Shown here: positions 1 to 11,062 of the stretch, piece by piece
How positions within the stretch are numbered: position 1 is the first letter of the stretch
Layout of the letters: every line of letters begins with the position of its first letter
NCBI RefSeq assembly: GCF_030247195.1
Contig: NC_080672.1
Location: 161,747,839 to 161,811,838 of the forward strand
Direction: 5' to 3'
Origin: Topomyia yanbarensis
Lineage: Eukaryota; Arthropoda; Insecta; Diptera; Culicidae
DNA: 64,000 nucleotides
Position numbers and translations under genes: made by a program
Notes under the pieces: model-generated
What the model saw: only the letters and a program-made list of their open reading frames with translations
What the model was told of the DNA's origin: nothing
The model's database searches: none

Positions 1-82
1 CATTTTCGGATGAACACCACGTTAGGTAGTTAGATTTTTGATATGCTTTGGGAAGGGAGAGAGACAGGATAGGCAGTGACCA

Positions 83-150
83 TGTTGGTTAGCGCGCTGC
101 GAGGAAATTAACTAGCAAGTTGGAAGGCCTGGGTTCGAGACCCGAAATGT
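83..150 (+). repeat. tRNA-like sequence (tRNA pseudogene or SINE head)
   Basis: A D-arm/A-box-like segment (TTGGTTAGCGCG) is followed about 45 bases later by a T-arm/B-box-like segment (GGGTTCGAGACCC) whose flanks can pair. The spacing and the poor anticodon arm do not make a convincing functional tRNA, and a T-rich, AT-rich tail follows. A tRNA-derived SINE head or decayed tRNA is the best reading; the identity of the parent tRNA is not clear. Confidence 0.35.
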
Positions 151-980
151 GAAATAAATATTTTTTTTTGTAAGCGAATTATGAGTTGAAGTGAATTAAA
201 CAGTTTTTTTTGCAGTAAACTATTTTTTGGTATTTTCTGGTATAGGCAGTTTCACGATTTTCGGTCGTTTCCGTTTTTAGCGAGCAGAGTTGACTCCTTT
301 TTCCTTCGACTCAACCTTTCCTAAATCGGCCACGATTGGGGACCTTGTGTTTGAGTAGATCTTTGCCCGTGATGATAAAAAGCGTTAGAGCTAATTAATT
401 ATACCGGTCTGAGGCCTTCTTTGTATACTGTTGTTGATTTCTAGCGAATGTTTTCAGACTGGTAATCAAGGTACCTGAGTCCAGTTGGACCATTCTGGAG
501 CCAGAACTCAGAAACAAATGGTACCCGCCCGTAGGAGGGGTCTCAATAGCTGGGCAAACCGAACAAGGCGAATGGTCTCCTTCGGGAGTGGCGCTGAAGC
601 CATCCGCTAAATATTGATTTAGGCTCCGGCTCCAACTGTCTCGGGTTACATCTGTCTGCCTAGCGAGTAAATAATGATTAATAATGATGATGCAATTGCA
701 ATTCTTCTGGTAACACTGTTGTGAATCAGTTTGTTTATTTTTGTTCGCGTATTTTGGATCGTTTTTTTGTGTATATTCAGTGATTTTTCATCTAGAATAG
801 AGTTTGTGCCCTCGCCTAAGCTGCAGTTATTGATCAATTGACTCATAATTTGTGATTCTCGGTCGTGCGGTGACAATTGACAAACATTTTGTTCTCCCAA
901 AGTGTCGTCGGTAGTGATAGAATCCTTGTGGTGAAACCGTGGATGCATATCGGGAAAGCTTATTCACGAAGTAGCTACTG
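151..980 (+). other. no gene; possible 5' leader of the following retrotransposon
   Basis: No convincing ORF or RNA is seen. From roughly 240 onward the composition becomes more GC-balanced than the flanking AT-rich DNA and leads without a break into ORF1, so part of it is probably the 5' untranslated leader of the non-LTR element; the exact 5' end and target-site duplication could not be placed. Confidence 0.3.
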
Positions 981-1004
981 TTGCCTACCTGTAGGCGATT
1001 CGCA

Positions 1005-1792
1005 ATGGATTCGATCTGCCTGCAGTGCTCCGAGCCGGTAACCACTTTGAATCAGCTGAAATGCCAAGGATTCTGCGACAGAATCATGCATCTATCGTGT
1101 TCAACGCTCACTCGTCCAAAATTGGACATGATTAACGACTCAGCGAATATATTCTGGCTCTGCGACAGCTGTGTGGATTTGATGAAATCCTCCGCAGTGA
1201 ATGCAGCTTTTACAGCATTGAGCGAAGCGTTCCGTTTGTTGACCGACACACATAAAACAGCGCTTGAAGCATTAAAGGCTGAAATGGAGAAAACCAGAAA
1301 ATCAGTGGAATCCGCAACGACACTGCCTGCAACTCCCATATCATGGCCCGTTCCAAATAGAGCTGGAGCCAAACGTGCTCGCGAGACCGAGGATAATAAA
1401 TCTCTTTCTAAATCCGATGTCCCCAGCCTAACGTGTGGCAAGAAAAAGGGTGATGTAGCAAAGGTACCCACAATCACTGTTCCACCCGCTACTAGTAAAT
1501 GCTGGATTTATTTGTCGCGAATTGCCACCACCGTTTCTGAAGACGAGGTTGGTGCTATGGTTAAGGAGTGCCTTTCAAGTTAGTGCCTTTCAAGTTAGTG
1601 AAAAAAGACGCAAATTTGAGCGGGCTTAATTTCATTTCTTTCAAAATTGGTGTTGACCCTAAACTTCGTGAAATGGCCCTCAATGCCGAAACTTGGCCGG
1701 ATGGGATGTATTTCCGCGAGTTCATCGACTTTCGGCAAGAACGTACTAATGACGGGAAGCAGGGGTTTCGGAAAACACCTCGACTGGGATAA
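1005..1792 (+). pseudogene. ORF1 of non-LTR element 1, PHD-finger protein, frameshifted
   Basis: The N-terminal part (start chosen at 1005, the ATG directly before the Cys motif, although the frame is open from 981) has a PHD-like zinc finger: CLQC, then a Cys pair in KCQGFC, a following His/Cys and CDSC before residue 60. A charged, Lys-rich middle follows. The frame stops at 1583, but the following sequence to 1792 in another frame clearly carries on the same protein (basic/acidic, ending in a Lys/Arg-rich tail). The break coincides with a 15-bp perfect tandem duplication at 1568-1597. ORF1 proteins of this kind bind element RNA and form the ribonucleoprotein. This copy would make only a truncated ORF1 and is therefore probably not autonomous, despite its open ORF2. 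Confidence 0.75.
1568..1597 (+). repeat. 15-bp perfect tandem duplication inside ORF1
   Basis: The unit GTGCCTTTCAAGTTA occurs twice head to tail at 1568-1582 and 1583-1597. It carries an in-frame TAG in the ORF1 frame and sits exactly where the ORF1 reading changes frame, so it looks like a replication-slippage or repair scar that inactivated ORF1. Confidence 0.9.
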
Positions 1793-1880
1793 ATCCATCG
1801 CAAATAGCAGTTATTTTAGACTACGCACCGACAATTCGCCTGTTGATCAACGGCAACCGGGACGCACCGTAGAAAGCAAT

Positions 1881-4800
1881 ATGGAATCCCCCAATCCTCC
1901 CAGCACAGTCGTGCCTCTCGCAGTCAGCAGTATCTTCAGTCGTCCCGGCCCTGTGTCTGGGAATGGAGAGGGGGACTTCCAAATTGCCCTCTTTGGCAAG
2001 TATTTTAAAAATAATTTTGATGAATCAACCGTTTTTCCTGATGGAACTGCTTGTTCTAGCTCGAATGCTTCCGACTGTCAATTAATAAGTCAACGATGTC
2101 AGCCGTCAGCTGGAAACCTCCTGAGGAGCACTCCAACTTCCATCACGGGTGCTACCAATTCATGCAGTTCACCCGCGCCTTCTGCTGTTAGCAGTCATTC
2201 CAGTCGCCCCGGTGTGCATTCCAGACGACGGAATCAAGGAGTGCCGGTCAGCCTTTCGTGTCTAAAATCGTCACCCATCCACTTATACTATCAAAATGTG
2301 GGTGGCATGAATTCCTGTGCAAATACCTATCGCCTAGCTACCTCGGACTGCTGTTACGACATTATCGCATTGACAGAAACATGGCTAAATGAGCAGACCC
2401 TTTCCAGCCAGGTGATTTGCTCTGACTACGAGGTTCTCAGATGTGACCGGAGTCCTCTCAACAGCCACAAATCCTCCGGAGGCGGTGTTTTGCTCGCTGT
2501 GCGTCGTGGATTAAAAGTTCAACATATAACAAATGATGCTTGGAGCAGCATCGAACAAGTATGGGCAGCGATAAAATTGGGAAATCGAACATTATATATA
2601 TGTGTGGTTTATTTCCCTCCCGATAAAATTCGCGACTCTGCACTAGTTGATTCTCATTCTGAATCATTGACTTCTGTTGTTGCGATGGCGCAACCCACTG
2701 ACGAAATCATGATCCTCGGCGATTTCAACCTTTCTACAATAAAGTGGCGTTCCATTCATAACGGATTTCTACAACCCGACCCAGACGAATCAGTTTTTCA
2801 TCCTGGCAGCTTTACTCTTCTGGATGGCTATAGCACGGCTACACTTCTGCAGATTAACAGCACAACGAACGAGAACAACCGGATTTTAGATCTATGCTTC
2901 GTTAATGCCAGAGATCAATCGCCGCATATTTCCACCGCCCTCGCCCCGCTAGTAAAGTATGTTCGCCACCATCCGCCTCTTCATCTTACACTCCAGGACG
3001 TACCGCCTATGAAGTTTTCGAGCCACGCGCCCACCGTGTGTTACAATTATAAGCGGGCCGACTATAGCAGCATTTTGAATATTTTACAAAGTATTAACTG
3101 GGATTCTGTGCTAAGTAAGGATGATGTGAACTCCGCCGCTGAAACGTTCTGCCATATAATGAGCTACCTTATCGATCGTCATGTCCCAAAGTGTAATCAA
3201 CGAAGTGATCAATCCCCCTGGCAGACAGCCGAGCTACGTCAGCTAAAAACTGCGAAAAGAGCAGCATTACGAAAGTTTACCAAACGCCGTACCTTGTCAC
3301 TGAGAGCTTATTATGTAAGGCTCAATAACGATTTTAAAAAACTGAACAGTTTTTGTTTTTCAAACTATCAACGAAAAATGCAACGTAAGCTTAAGTCGGA
3401 TCCTAAATCGTTTTGGAGATACGTCAATGACCAGCGGAAAGAAACCGGCTTGCCTTCTGCAATGTTTTTGAATGGCGAAGCTGGTCATGATTCACAAGCC
3501 ATATGCAAATTGTTCGCCTCTAAATTTGCGAGTGTGTTCGTCAGTGAGACATTGTCCTCGCAGCAGATTGACGTTGCAGCTAGCGGCGTGGCCCAACTCG
3601 AACGGTCAGTGAATGAGATTCGTGTAGAGCACTCGGATATTGTATCAGCAGCATCCAAGCTTAAAGCATCGTCATCTCCCGGGCCAGATGGTGTCCCTGC
3701 TGTGTTTTTGAAAAAGTGTATATCTGGTTTGGTGGAACCACTCTGTCAACTATTCAAAATGTCACTGACAACCGCGATTTTTCCTCAATTGTGGAAAGCA
3801 GCTTTCATCTTTCCTGTCCACAAAAAAGGTGATAAGAGGAACATTGACAATTATAGAGGAATTTCTGCGCTCTGTGCCATTTCCAAGCTCTTTGAGTTAG
3901 TCGTGGTGGAGTCAGTGTTTTTTCACTGTAAGGAATATATTTCTAAAGACCAACATGGATTCATGCCGAATCGATCGACGTCGACGAATCTACTATCTCT
4001 AACCTCTTTTGTGTCCGAAGGGTTCGATGCGAGTCAACAAACTGATGTTATATATACTGACTTATCTGCAGCTTTTGACAAAATCAATCACGATATCGCA
4101 ATCGCTAAATTGGAAAAACTTGGCTTCAGTGGATCACTCCTGCGATGGTTCCAATCCTATCTCGTTGGCCGTCAACTCAGTGTGAACATAGGTGATGCAT
4201 ACTCCAAACTATTCTCCGCAACGTCTGGAATTCCGCAAGGAAGTCATCTCGGACCTTTGATATTCACTCTCTATTTCAACGATGTAAACTATCAGCTGAA
4301 AGGGTCGTATGCAGATGACCTGAAAATTTTCAACAGAATTAAGAGCCGAACGGACGCACTTTATTTGCAGCAGCAATTTGACACTTTCAGCAGATGGTGT
4401 GAAAACAACCGAATGAATCTGAATCCGGCGAAATGTTCTGTGATATCGTTCTCCAGGAAAAAGGATCCCATTGAGTTTGAATATAACTTGTCTGGAGCTC
4501 TTGTTTCCCGGGTGAGCTGCGTTAAGGATCTTGGAGTGCTGTTAGATTCGAAACTTACATTTAAGAATCACATTTCGTATGTTGTTGGTAAAGCATCGCG
4601 AAGCCTGGGCTTCATTTTCCGTACGGCTAAATCCTTCTCAGACATTTATTTTCTCAAAAGCCTCTACTGCTCTTTAGTGCGCTCCACGATGGAGTATTGT
4701 TCGGCTGTCTGGAACCCGAATTACATGAACAGCAGCGATCGAATTGAAGGCGTTCAACGAAAATTTATACGGTATGCTCTTCGACGCCTGCCTTGGCGCG

Positions 4801-5141
4801 ATCCTTTTCGTCTACCAAGCTACGAGAGTCGGTGTCAACTCATCCAGCTCGATACCCTTCAGCGCCGTAGAGAAACTGCAAGAGCCTTATTCATCTCTGA
4901 TCTTCTGTCAGGACGCATCGATTCTCCAGATTTATTAGAGCGCGTCAACATCCAAGCAAGGTCCAGAACGTTACGCGGAAACGTTCTTCTGAGAGTGCCG
5001 TTTCGACGAACTATTCAAACAGCTAATGCCGCTATCACGGGACTACAACGCCTCTTCAATCGTGTGTCGCACCTGTTCGACTTTCATTTGTCTCGGATAA
5101 CTTTAAGAAAGCGATTCCTGCAGTTTTTTAAATGTAATTAA
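1881..5141 (+). CDS. ORF2 of non-LTR element 1: endonuclease-reverse transcriptase
   Basis: An uninterrupted frame of about 1086 residues from the ATG at 1881; the frame is open from 1647 but that upstream part overlaps the ORF1 tail in another frame, so 1881 is the preferred start. An APE-type endonuclease spans about residues 130-370 (YYQNVGGM, LTETWLNE, ILGDFN). At the site where S/T-D-H is usual before the C-terminal His, this copy reads VRHHP, so the endonuclease may be impaired. Reverse transcriptase covers about residues 590-860: SSPGPDGVP, LSAAFDKINH, SGIPQGSHLGPL and the catalytic YADD near 810. A C-terminal region rich in Arg follows. The protein nicks target DNA and reverse-transcribes its RNA in the nucleus. 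The intact length suggests a young copy. Confidence 0.9.
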   Translation: MESPNPPSTVVPLAVSSIFSRPGPVSGNGEGDFQIALFGKYFKNNFDESTVFPDGTACSSSNASDCQLISQRCQPSAGNLLRSTPTSITGATNSCSSPAPSAVSSHSSRPGVHSRRRNQGVPVSLSCLKSSPIHLYYQNVGGMNSCANTYRLATSDCCYDIIALTETWLNEQTLSSQVICSDYEVLRCDRSPLNSHKSSGGGVLLAVRRGLKVQHITNDAWSSIEQVWAAIKLGNRTLYICVVYFPPDKIRDSALVDSHSESLTSVVAMAQPTDEIMILGDFNLSTIKWRSIHNGFLQPDPDESVFHPGSFTLLDGYSTATLLQINSTTNENNRILDLCFVNARDQSPHISTALAPLVKYVRHHPPLHLTLQDVPPMKFSSHAPTVCYNYKRADYSSILNILQSINWDSVLSKDDVNSAAETFCHIMSYLIDRHVPKCNQRSDQSPWQTAELRQLKTAKRAALRKFTKRRTLSLRAYYVRLNNDFKKLNSFCFSNYQRKMQRKLKSDPKSFWRYVNDQRKETGLPSAMFLNGEAGHDSQAICKLFASKFASVFVSETLSSQQIDVAASGVAQLERSVNEIRVEHSDIVSAASKLKASSSPGPDGVPAVFLKKCISGLVEPLCQLFKMSLTTAIFPQLWKAAFIFPVHKKGDKRNIDNYRGISALCAISKLFELVVVESVFFHCKEYISKDQHGFMPNRSTSTNLLSLTSFVSEGFDASQQTDVIYTDLSAAFDKINHDIAIAKLEKLGFSGSLLRWFQSYLVGRQLSVNIGDAYSKLFSATSGIPQGSHLGPLIFTLYFNDVNYQLKGSYADDLKIFNRIKSRTDALYLQQQFDTFSRWCENNRMNLNPAKCSVISFSRKKDPIEFEYNLSGALVSRVSCVKDLGVLLDSKLTFKNHISYVVGKASRSLGFIFRTAKSFSDIYFLKSLYCSLVRSTMEYCSAVWNPNYMNSSDRIEGVQRKFIRYALRRLPWRDPFRLPSYESRCQLIQLDTLQRRRETARALFISDLLSGRIDSPDLLERVNIQARSRTLRGNVLLRVPFRRTIQTANAAITGLQRLFNRVSHLFDFHLSRITLRKRFLQFFKCN

Positions 5142-5206
5142 TTTAAGTTTCCATCATTGGGGCCGAGTGCGGCCTGTTGATGCGTGCGATAAATAAATAA
5201 ATAAAT

Positions 5207-5942
5207 GATGGTTGGGGCGCTCGACATATCACGTGAATATACATGTATGTATATGCAACCATGAGCGACACTGTGGCATCGGAGCAGCATAAGTTACAGG
5301 TATTTTTGTATTATTTTGTTTGCCTCTCGATACGATAGAGGAGACATATACGTATAGGCGCATACTCGTTGGGCTCATTATTGCTTCTAACAGCAAAGGA
5401 AGGGAAATTTTCGCCCGCAAACCTAAGAACTAGCGGATCATCGAGACTGGGTACTTATTCCACTAAGTTGGATATACTGCGGATGAATGTATCACTATTC
5501 GTTCCACGACTTTGTTATATTTTCTTTGTAGGGTGATGAGCCTGTTTTCTTCCTGATTCTGTTGTGGCCCTGCCCATTTGAGGTCGATTGTTGGAGCAGT
5601 GTCTGCCGTCTTTGTTCGGCTCATTTATTCGAATGGGGATGAGGGAGCCGGCGGCGTTCGATTCGAGTTTTCGTTGCGCTCGGATAGAGCTATTTCATGA
5701 ATGTTTTAATACAAAAAATACCATTAAAATAATGGTTCTAGGGTAGGGATATTGAGAGCAGTTTTTGTGCATTTTATCGACTGTGGACCGCGTAATTAGT
5801 GAGATGGTAATTAGTCACGTCGCGAATGTAAACAATGCTCTTTGCTATCGCTTCATTTTGATTATTATTCCCAATGCAATTAGTCGACAGATTGCATAAA
5901 ATCCCTCGCGGGTGGTGGTTGCTAAAAAATCTGCATTTTATT
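5207..5942. repeat. fragment of dispersed repeat (copies at 31799 and 61103)
   Basis: Between about 5521 and 5700 the sequence resembles 61120-61265: shared strings include GAGCAGTGTCTGCC and TTCGTTGCGCTC, with a small insertion in the first copy. The longer copy at 61103-61422 ends in the same terminus as the MITE at 31799-31963, so this is probably an internal fragment of that family. The rest of the interval shows no gene. Confidence 0.5.
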
Positions 5943-6400
5943 ACATTTCTTGCAAAAGAAATGTATATAATTCGCTGAAACTTTGCCAACTTTTTCCGAA
6001 GCCCGGAGGGCCGAGTCTCATATACCAATCGACTCAGCTCGACAAATTGGGACAATGTCTGTATGTGTGTATGTGTGTGTGAGTATGTATGTATGTGCAC
6101 TAATGTAATGTAATTATCTCAGCAACCACAGAACGAAATTAGTTTCAAATGAAAGGCCTAACGTTGCCATTTGACACTATTATTTTTGTTTTTCGATATG
6201 TTGTTTACTTTTTGAGATATGGGTGATTTTGTCAAAACACAAAGGGTTTAAAGCAAATAGCTTTCCAACAAAGCAATCCAGATATGTGATGTGCACAATT
6301 ACCTTCCAAACAAGCTATAGATTGTCAAAATCTGTTTACGAACGACGGAGATATTAAACATTTTGTATTTTTATATGTCGCTTACCAATTTCCATTAAAT
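5943..6400 (+). repeat. Repeat family R (hairpin-ended, TG-rich), plus-strand copy
   Basis: Starts with a small hairpin (ACATTTCTT, short loop, AAGAAATGT). Then follow the family hallmark CCCGGAGGGCCGAGT, an ATACCAATCGACTCAG stretch, a TG/TATG-rich microsatellite, and the phrase TTTCAAATGAAAGG. Other copies in this window are at 20485, 22010, 37210-39600 (minus), 50190 (minus), 52130 (minus) and 61800. No coding potential is apparent. Confidence 0.75.
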
Positions 6401-8590
6401 AAAAATGAGATCGTTACATACAGAGTATTGTTTTACGGGTGTTTTAGGGGCAAAACTAAACCGATTTTGCATATCAGGGTATGAAAACACATCCGCGTGA
6501 TTCTAGGAACTCGATTCCGAAAATATTTTGTGAATTTACTTAGTAATTAATTAATTATTTCTCAAAAATTAATACACAAGTTTACTTCAACGACAAAACA
6601 ATGTTTAAATTCACTTCAAAGTGAAAATTTGTCCAGAGTTGATGTATTTATCCGTTGGATTAAGCATTGCGTTCAGTCGTGAGATAGACGTTGGATGGTA
6701 TATGAATGCACAAATCACAAAGTAATCCACTTAGTAGTGAGAAAATAGATTCATATAATTCATATTCATATGATACTCGTAAAACGTAAAACGAATTTGC
6801 GAATTCCAAAACCATTGTTTCAGAATATTCTGAAGTGTTTGTGAAAATCCCATTTCAAAGAACACGTTTTCGTTCTTCTTTTCTTCACGTCGTTTTAAGA
6901 TTATCTGGTGTTTGTTCTTTATTAATGGGCCTTAATTAGTCAGGAAATCTAGAAATCAGGAATTTGACTTGAAATTAAAATATGTCTTTTTGGTCACAGA
7001 TATCTGGAAAATGATTTTTGTACAGAATAGAATTTTCAGGTTCAGTATTTTAACGCGTAATATGAAATATTAAACTGAGATAAGGCTACCTGTAAATAAT
7101 ATTCATTTGCATTGAAGTATATAGAAAAGTGTGTGTCAAGTGTCTAGGTTATGTTGGCAATTATATTATTGTTGATGGCACAAAATCCGTACATTCAGTC
7201 GATTACAATGCAGTTTCTTCCCACCCATCCTTATCACTTGAGAATTGTTTCGTTCGGAATTCTCGTTCTGGAGATATGGGTTAATGAGTCCTACACAAAT
7301 TAATACCATGACAAAGGAATGGTTCAAACTACCAGAATAAGTATTTGAATTCATCGAAAAGCCAGGGGCCATTGAAAGTGTTCCTGAACTGCGTTTGAGA
7401 CACGAACATTCTTAAAATTACATGTCGTATTTTTTCGCAAATAAATATGGTTTAGTCACATCGATCATGACAAATGTATATAGGGGTTTCCAGTACAACT
7501 CAGTATCAGTTGTAGTTACACAGTAATATGTATGACATAAATTTAGTGAGGTCAACTATCTGTCCAATGCATAAACTGTGATTGTAATCCCCCTAATTTA
7601 CGTGTATGAGCACTCAACGAAACGTCTATTGAATTGTCCAATGCCTGTACTAATTCTGGCATTGAAGCTTCAATTGAAGCGTTCTCAGCATAAGGCAAAT
7701 TTTGGCAATTGAAACCATCGCTATAAGTTAAAAGCATCCTATTACTGGGATGCAAGTATAATTCGATAGTTCAGGAGTCTTTGGGCGCCATTTTTCCCCT
7801 GATTTAATTTGTGGATATATTTAGAATTTGATCCGTTATTTTCCATAAAAGTGCATTTCAATACAATGGATCTGCATTTTCAATAATATCAAGCCAATAA
7901 AGGTGTTCTCAATTTTCTAATGATACATTTGATCATATGTTTCACTCAAAATTCAGTAGAGATACGAAAAGTGCACGTGGGTTGTCTCTCTTCAACATTT
8001 TAGCCAAACAACCTTACCCAATTTGAAATACCCAAGGATTTCCGTAATTATAGTATATACAAACGCTCAGTATAAAATTGACATAAATTGGAGTTGATGT
8101 AATTTTCGGTTTTTGGTCATATGACTCTCCTTAGTGCCACGTTTCGGAGGAATAGCCTCTCATCTTTAGAGGAAGGTAGGGTTTGACCATAAATTAGTTA
8201 TAGTTTTCTCATAATACAACTATTTTGCAAATTTTGCCAGGACGCCAATAATCATCTTTTTCAAGTAGAATGTAATATTTAGTTTGTTTCCGCAAGTGGG
8301 TCTGTTCTACACTAAAATTGAAAACTATTCAAAGGGAAACAGAAGACAAAATCGGTTTGTTTTCTTTAATCGCAAGATTAAATTAGCTTGAATACTAACA
8401 AATATTTCAGATTAGTTAAATATCTTATGACACTCATATGAAATTCAACTGATAATTTTTACGTTATAATTAGTATAACATAAATCTTGCAAAAGAAGAT
8501 AAACTTTCACTAGAATTTTGATATTAAAAAAACGAGTTTTACGTAAATTTTTCGTGAAAAGGAATTAATTACTTTATTTAACTAACTTTT
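6401..8590. other. no feature recognised
   Basis: AT-rich DNA. The few short ORFs in it (for example 7166-7372 and 7552-7755 on the minus strand) show no recognisable domain and are consistent with chance. No inverted-repeat element was noticed. Confidence 0.5.
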
Positions 8591-10020
8591 TTAAATTTTA
8601 TTCTATATACACATTGTTTCCAGATCATTCATTGCATGGATTATATTTATTTTGTTTATTTTTTTCATTTTAAAAATTTGACTTATTATAAATATATGAT
8701 CATTTCATTTTAATGATTTTATTCATTTAGCATTCTTTTGAATCATTTTGTTTATTTGACCTCATTTACTCTACTGTATTCATTTCATCAGTTTATTACC
8801 TCATGCATCTTATTTCTATCATTCATTTAATTTATTTCATTCACTTTTTTCGTGTTATGCAATTTTATATTGTTTTTCGGGTTCACACATTTTCTTCATT
8901 TTAATAATTTGACTAATTTTGTTCAATCATTCATTTCATCTAGAACATTAATTAGACACTATTCAATTTACTCTATTAATTGAATTACTTTTTAATATCG
9001 CTGATTCTTTTCATTTCATTTCATTTTTTCAAAATGATAAAATATTCAGAAAAAAATATTTTTATTCATTTTATCACTTTCTTCATTTTGTAAATTTTAT
9101 TTATTCTATTTAATTTGTTGATTTTATTTACCCTCTGCATACCCTGTTGTTTATGAACAACCACGTTTTCAAACAGCTATATCTTTGGGGTTAGACAATA
9201 TTTCCTCAGAAAAAAGTAAAACTTATAATTGTTACTGTCACCGATTATTTGAGCGCTAATAGTTACAAGAAATATCAGTAGAACTGAAGTTATTGCAATT
9301 GTTCTGAGTGGATTTCACTGGAGCAGTGTTGCCAGAGACATTTTCAGCTATCGGTGAAAAATTATATTTTGATATATCTTCGTTGTCTCCAAATATTGTT
9401 GAAAATTGATAAATTTTATCAATGCAGACTGCTTTCGGCTATCTTCTCTGCCCAATCGAACTATTGTAAACTTTGCAGGAGATGTGTATTAGGGATCGGT
9501 ATGTAAAATTTGAGCAGCTTCTCACACTGCTAGATAAGCATCTATCTTGATCAAAACAGGGTTTTCGTGTTTCTTTACACTTTTAAGCAAAACGGTTTTG
9601 GAACCATATATGTGCTAGAAAAATATTAGGTATGAAAGGGTTAATTTTGTCGATATTATTCATATTATTTATTTAATTTATTTTAATCTTTTTATTGAAT
9701 TGTTAATTTTTCTCAGTTCATATATTGTATTCAGTTTCTTCAGTTTATTAATTCGGTTTAGTTAGTTTCTTTTTAATTATTGAAAGATAGTTAGTTAGCT
9801 TCAAACAATTTAATTTACTCTCTTAATTTCTTAACTTTTCTAATCTTATCTAATTTTCATTAGGGCTAATTTGATTTATTTTATTATTTTGATTTATATT
9901 AATCATTTTATCCATTTTATGAATAGCCTTTTTATTTTTTGCTCCATAATTATTTTAAATTTTGATTTGTTTTATTATTTTTCTTGAATTTATTCAGTTT
10001 ATTCGAAGTGTTATTCGCGC
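8590..10020. repeat. degenerate TTCATTT-type low-complexity tract, split by a MITE
   Basis: Both sides of the element at 9131-9640 consist of the same degenerate AT-rich simple sequence (ATTCATTT, TTTATTT and similar words), about 540 bp on the left and about 380 bp on the right. The element therefore inserted into a pre-existing low-complexity tract. Confidence 0.65.
9131..9640 (+). mobile_element. piggyBac-like MITE, copy A (TTAA target)
   Basis: The right end reads TATGAAAGGG followed by TTAA (9641-9644); the left end reads CCCTCTGCATACCC preceded by TTTA, a one-base decay of TTAA. The inside aligns by eye over its whole length with the reverse complement of 17988-18504, for example GAACTGAAGTTATTGCAAT and GCAGTGTTGCCAGAGACA. 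No transposase is present. The TTAA flanks and CCC-starting ends are the basis for the piggyBac assignment. Confidence 0.65.
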
Positions 10021-10343
10021 AGGACTCGAAACTGTGCTTATCTCACATCTAGTTGCTTGCCAACTTTGCGTGTATTCGCAAACTAATCAATAATACAACA
10101 GTGAAATGTGTACGAAATGTCTCATCTCACTGATAGATGAATTAAATTGGTTTTCTTATAAAAAGTATGTTCATAACGTATTATATTATTTAATTTTTAT
10201 GCTAGCACTCAGTTAGGTGTTGTAAAACGTGTTTCATTGCTCTAGAGTAGCCAGATTAAAGAAAACTGGAGAAATAATATTGTTCACCATACGTTTCAAA
10301 TACACTTGTCCAATTTAATTAATACAACACTCCCGATGATCGG

Positions 10344-10819
10344 CTATCCGGAGTTTGAGCTCTTTATTTCAAGCACCGAGTATTTCCGTATTAATACAAT
10401 AAACGATAAATTTATTAGCATTTCTCGGCAGCCGGCTGCCCAGATCAATAAACACATGATAAAACTTATAAGAGTTGCATAGATTATATCACTGATCAAG
10501 GTGAATCCCGATTTATGTAACCAATCCTCTCCCACTAACAATAACTCCTTCCCGTGATAACCATGGAGATGCAGAGGTATACACGGTCTCCATAATAACG
10601 GTTGTCACACTAACATTCCCTTCCTTCCCCGATGACTGTAAGGACGTGGCCGGCGCCGTTATTGACACTTCAAATTTTAGAGCTCTTGGAACGTGCACAT
10701 TGAGGATGGAAAGCTACTTCCAGGCTCCATTCGTTGATTCCTTGTGCAATTTCGCCAGCTCGTGTCAATCACGGAGTAGCAACTACGAATTGTACGGTCA
10801 TCATGCTCATGCTCATGTT
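10344..10819 (+). repeat. SINE-like body and CATGCT tail (related to 41403-41693)
   Basis: Segments around 10535-10580 and 10740-10815 resemble 41430-41460 and 41612-41693: AACTCCTTCCCGTGATAACC, then TTGTGCAATTTCGCCAGCTC, ACGGAGTAGCAACTACG, and a terminal run of CATGCT units. It reads as a decayed copy of the same short interspersed repeat seen in duplicate near 41 kb. Confidence 0.5.
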
Positions 10820-11062
10820 GGTTAAATGGTTCACAGCCTTCGAAGGCTGCAACTGGTTAAATGGTTCACAGCCTTAGAAGGCTGCAACTCGAAATATCCG
10901 TGGATACAACAAATAGAAGGAGTAACACTGCGCAAACCTGTTCAATTCGTTTGGATTGAAGGACATATCGGCATTACCGGTAACTACGTGCCAGATCGGC
11001 TTGAGAACGACTGCAGAACACAGCCGGTCAGTGATATGTCGATCTCAGCAGAAGAAGCTTGA
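10820..11062 (+). pseudogene. RNase H fragment of a non-LTR element (plus strand)
   Basis: A plus-strand frame encodes a stretch resembling the end of the retrotransposon RNase H domain: a conserved PWIQ-IE-like helix, then FVWIEGHIGITGN and a D-R-L-E-N segment matching the usual Gly-His-x-Gly-Ile-x-Gly-Asn / ADxLA pattern. It begins with two copies of a 35-bp unit (10820-10854 and 10855-10889) that are not a multiple of three, so the frame is broken at the start. It runs opposite to the LOA element that follows and is a separate small remnant. Confidence 0.6.

Larger units (their letters stand above)
981..5206 (+). mobile_element. Non-LTR retrotransposon 1 (CR1/Jockey-group), nearly full length
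   Basis: Two plus-strand reading frames in the order expected of a non-LTR retrotransposon: a PHD-finger ORF1 (broken) and a long endonuclease/reverse-transcriptase ORF2 (open). A short 3' UTR ends in an (ATAA)n simple repeat at 5189-5206 rather than poly(A), as in CR1/L2-like and some Jockey-group elements. The 5' boundary is uncertain and may lie several hundred bases upstream. Clade placement is from motif style only; an RT tree would settle it. Confidence 0.85.

Noticed and set aside
85..147. Functional tRNA gene
   Set aside because: The anticodon arm and acceptor stem do not fold convincingly and the D- to T-arm spacing is irregular.
646..948. 100-codon minus ORF in front of non-LTR element 1
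   Set aside because: Antisense to the putative leader, no domain; treated as chance.
1647..1880. N-terminal 78-residue extension of ORF2
   Set aside because: Overlaps the ORF1 tail in another frame and has no conserved motif; the ATG at 1881 is the better start.
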